In this document: positions 62,682 through 64,000 of the stretch, piece by piece | Layout: every line of letters starts with the position of its first letter | Position numbering within the stretch: position 1 is the stretch's first letter | Source of the DNA: CAYTNY01 sp964439215 | Lineage (GTDB): Bacteria; Oederibacteriota; PGYV01; CAYTNY01 | Length of the DNA: 64,000 nucleotides | NCBI GenBank assembly: GCA_964439215.1 | Contig: CAYTNY010000001.1 | Coordinates: 1-64,000 of the forward strand | Direction: 5' to 3' | Made by a program: the position numbers and the translations under genes | The notes under the pieces: generated by a model | Seen by the model: only the letters and a program-made list of their open reading frames with translations | The model's database searches: none | Told to the model about the DNA's origin: nothing

Positions 62682-62719
62682 AAAAAAAGCCTTCTTCCCG
62701 CAAGAGGCAGAAAGGAGGC
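62682..62719 (-). terminator. Attenuator terminator before pyrR
   Basis: In the minus-strand RNA the arm from 62719 (GCCUCCUUUC) pairs with the arm ending at 62689 (GAAGAAGGC), with one mismatch, and is followed by U7 (62688-62682). The 5' arm contains CUCCUU, which is complementary to AAGGAG of the PyrR-binding hairpin, so the two structures compete. Confidence 0.75.
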
Positions 62720-62729
62720 CTGTCATTTT

Positions 62730-62764
62730 CTCCTTACCGGTCTCGCAGGACCGATTTAAAGGAC
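62730..62764 (-). promoter_or_regulatory. PyrR-binding RNA hairpin
   Basis: The minus-strand RNA reads GUCCUUUAAAUCGGUCC, UGCGAGACCGG, UAAGGAG. The lower stem UCCUU/AAGGA, the internal AAAU bulge, the upper stem CGGUC/GACCG (62749-62753 with 62738-62742) and the loop with CCUGCGAGA follow the PyrR-site pattern UCCnGnGAG known from Bacillus-type pyr leaders. It lies between promoter and terminator. UMP-bound PyrR should stabilise it and favour termination. Confidence 0.85.
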
Positions 62765-62790
62765 ATCTCTTTTTTCTTTTCGTCCGCATT

Positions 62791-62819
62791 ACAATACTAT
62801 ATCACCGGGAAAAGGTCAA
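62791..62819 (-). promoter_or_regulatory. Promoter of the pyr operon
   Basis: The minus strand reads TTGACC (62819-62814), a 17-nt spacer and TATTGT (62796-62791). The start site would be about 20 nt before the PyrR hairpin. Confidence 0.6.
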
Positions 62820-62840
62820 GTTTTTTTTATTCCAACGCCC

Positions 62841-62859
62841 CCGCAAAATAGAAATGTCC
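62841..62859 (+). repeat. 19-bp direct repeat, left of hicBA
   Basis: CCGCAAAATAGAAATGTCC, identical to 63409-63427 on the other side of the toxin-antitoxin pair. Similarity continues loosely downstream (GTTT..., GCGC/GGG, CTTTG/CTTCG). Confidence 0.75.
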
Positions 62860-62899
62860 GGTTTCAAAAATACAGCACGCCGGGACCCGATGCTTTGTT

Positions 62900-63121
62900 C
62901 TATTTTTCAATAATCTCTTTTAATTGCTTTAAAGTAATTCCCGCCTGCCGTAGTATGCTGTTCAATGTTCCTTGCGGTATTTCTTTTTTATTCATCGGCA
63001 ATATAACAACATTTCCATCCTGATTTTTTAATTTTCCGTGAGAACCTTTCTGAGAAATAAAATTGAAGCCCATTTGGTTTAATGCAGATTGGATTTTCTT
63101 TGAGGAATACAGCTTAGGCAT
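62900..63121 (-). CDS. hicA: HicA-type toxin (mRNA interferase)
   Basis: A 73-residue protein of the HicA/YcfA family, a double-stranded-RNA-binding-like fold that cleaves mRNA. The catalytic His28 is in FISQKGSHGKLKN, then NVVILPMNKKEIPQGTLNSILRQAGI is the family C-terminal half. It overlaps the upstream hicB-like gene by 8 nt, giving an antitoxin-first order. Confidence 0.88.
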   Translation of the reverse strand: MPKLYSSKKIQSALNQMGFNFISQKGSHGKLKNQDGNVVILPMNKKEIPQGTLNSILRQAGITLKQLKEIIEK

Positions 63122-63320
63122 TGATTTGTTCTTTGCCTATGGTTATTCTTTCCACTTTAGAAAGTTCTATATTTTCCCCTTCTAATCTTAACTCAACAGC
63201 TTCTTTCAGATTTGCAATAGCTTCTTCCATCGAATCTCCGCAGGACGCCACATCAATATTTACGCATTGAGAAACATATTGTTTCTCTTCCTTCCATACC
63301 ACAACATCTATTTCTTTCAC
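63114..63320 (-). CDS. hicB: HicB-type antitoxin
   Basis: A 68-residue partial-RNase-H-fold antitoxin: VVWKEEKQYVSQCVNIDVASCGDSMEEAIANLKEAVELRLEG matches the HicB core, with the typical CGDSMEEAIANLKEAV helix. There is no C-terminal DNA-binding domain, as in the short HicB class. The GTG start 63320 has AGGAGG 7 nt upstream. Expressed from a consensus-like promoter. Confidence 0.88.
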   Translation of the reverse strand: MKEIDVVVWKEEKQYVSQCVNIDVASCGDSMEEAIANLKEAVELRLEGENIELSKVERITIGKEQINA

Positions 63321-63358
63321 AATATCACCTCCTTTATTGGCTGTTTATCCTCAAATAA

Positions 63359-63387
63359 ATTATACTACTGTATTCTGCCCTTTTCAA
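63359..63387 (-). promoter_or_regulatory. Promoter of hicBA
   Basis: The minus strand reads TTGAAA (63387-63382), a 17-nt spacer and a perfect TATAAT (63364-63359). It lies inside the repeat-bounded segment, so the module carries its own promoter. Confidence 0.7.
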
Positions 63388-63408
63388 CTATTGCTTTTTT
63401 CAGTGCCG

Positions 63409-63427
63409 CCGCAAAATAGAAATGTCC
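63409..63427 (+). repeat. 19-bp direct repeat, right of hicBA
   Basis: CCGCAAAATAGAAATGTCC, a perfect copy of 62841-62859, 568 nt apart and in the same orientation. Confidence 0.75.
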
Positions 63428-63467
63428 TGTTTTCCAAACGCAGCGGTCCGGCGCGGGGGTCTTCGCT

Positions 63468-63977
63468 TCATTCCCATGGTGTAGGAAGCGGTATAGAAGC
63501 ATTGTAATTCAGGTAAAACTCCTTTGCTTCAGAACGAAAACTCTCTATTTCCGACTGCGCATTAACAGTCACGGTGAAAATATCTCCGCCGAGATAACTT
63601 CCGCCCCGCGGTAAATCCAGATAATCACTCATATATATCTCATACGATACAGTCACGGTAATGTGCCGCGGCACGCCCGAATTTATTTCTATATCCCAGC
63701 TTGTTTTATCCTGTTCATAGATGTCATCTATCTCAGAAACCGGATTGTAATATTTATCTTCCTTTAATTCATACCTGTACGAAGAAGAATGCAGATACGA
63801 ATGTGCTTCTTCCTGCATTTCCCCGTTCAAAAACACCCACACTCCCGGTTCTATACCCTGAACCCTCGCCTTTACAACCACGGAATAACTGTCGGTATAT
63901 TTATACTGCGGAAATTTGAAATCGCGGCATCCGAAGAAAAACACCGCGCATAAACATATAAAAACAACCCGCTTCAT
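63468..63977 (-). CDS. Predicted lipoprotein, function unknown
   Basis: A 169-residue protein with a lipoprotein signal: charged start, hydrophobic core and FFFGC with the lipidated Cys17. The mature part is beta-rich, with alternating hydrophobic/polar strands (YSVVVKARVQGIEPGVWVFLNG, RHITVTVSYEIY, IFTVTVNAQSE) and many aromatic residues. No known domain is recognised. ATG 63977 lies just inside the window and AGGAGCC-like bases precede it. Upstream context is cut off. Confidence 0.7.
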   Translation of the reverse strand: MKRVVFICLCAVFFFGCRDFKFPQYKYTDSYSVVVKARVQGIEPGVWVFLNGEMQEEAHSYLHSSSYRYELKEDKYYNPVSEIDDIYEQDKTSWDIEINSGVPRHITVTVSYEIYMSDYLDLPRGGSYLGGDIFTVTVNAQSEIESFRSEAKEFYLNYNASIPLPTPWE

Positions 63978-64000
63978 AACAGGCTCCTTTTTGCGCCGTT

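Noticed and set aside
62620..62703. 28-codon N-terminal extension of PyrR
   Set aside because: It would start inside the attenuator terminator; the ATG at 62619 has a ribosome site and gives the family length.
1..64000. CRISPR array or defence island
   Set aside because: No regular repeat-spacer array and no cas, restriction or retron genes were seen; the HNH protein at 52139 and hicBA stand alone.
1..64000. Insertion sequence or transposase gene
   Set aside because: No transposase or integrase motifs occur in any plausible frame; only short repeats were found.

Overview
The window reads as chromosomal DNA from an uncultured diderm (Gram-negative-type) bacterium. It carries BamA, Skp/OmpH, LpxA, LpxC, LpxD, LpxI and FabZ (outer membrane and lipid A), an OmpA-domain protein, PorV/PQ-family outer-membrane proteins and a complete block of flagellar basal-body and hook genes. 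PorV-like proteins, a Thr/Pro 'TPT' stalk protein, TPR-tailed membrane glycan enzymes, moderate GC and frequent TTG/GTG starts fit candidate-phylum lineages of the Goldbacteria/Omnitrophica/Elusimicrobia kind. That placement is an inference, because no rRNA gene is present. Almost everything is on the minus strand; only four genes clearly read plus.

Layout, left to right. 209-12140: flagellar cluster, transcribed right to left as flgB-flgC-fliE-fliF-fliG-fliH-fliI-fliJ, then a second promoter with a structured leader, then fliK-flgD-(TIGR02530 protein)-flgE and a strong terminator. 12272-15504: murA overlapping a receptor-like chemotaxis protein and two small coiled-coil proteins. 15850-17868: a PorV-like/Ig-like/OmpA fusion. 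18286-23326: ctpA, a divergent polysaccharide deacetylase, tsaD, mgtC and dus. 23481-24623: nagA. 24968-26442: two plus-strand genes, a secreted 'YPNP' C-terminal-domain protein and a PorV/PQ-family protein. 26446-33115: an operon of ROK kinase, O-antigen-ligase-like TPR protein, DUF2723 TPR protein and a sigma-54 response regulator, preceded by tRNA-Leu(GAG). 33275-35709: a small membrane protein, a cNMP-binding protein, rsmD, a DksA-type protein and speD. 36156-36815: nth (plus).

36822-51810 is a long minus-strand run starting at bamA: bamA-ompH-lpxD-lpxC-fabZ-lpxA-lpxI-degT aminotransferase-smc-ftsY-recJ-methyltransferase. It joins outer-membrane biogenesis to chromosome and secretion housekeeping. 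52139-52714 is an HNH protein (plus). 52734-62819 is a pyrimidine operon (pyrR-pyrB-pyrC-carA-carB-pyrK-pyrD, then an M23 peptidase). It is headed by a sigma-70-type promoter and a PyrR-type attenuator made of a binding hairpin, a competing antiterminator pairing and an intrinsic terminator. 62900-63320 is a hicBA toxin-antitoxin pair flanked by 19-bp direct repeats, and 63468-63977 is a lipoprotein.

Intergenic DNA is unusually structured. A family of small palindromes has compensating arm changes around a conserved loop (15.7 kb and 24.7-24.8 kb). There are also CCCCC/GGGGG hairpins, AT-rich tandem repeats and several good TTGACA/TATAAT-type promoters. The most interesting points are the palindrome family, the PorV-OmpA fusion and CTD/PorV pair (type IX-like secretion or an OM anchor), the DegT aminotransferase inside the lipid A cluster, the receptor-like protein co-translated with murA, and the fliK leader whose ribosome site sits in a hairpin.
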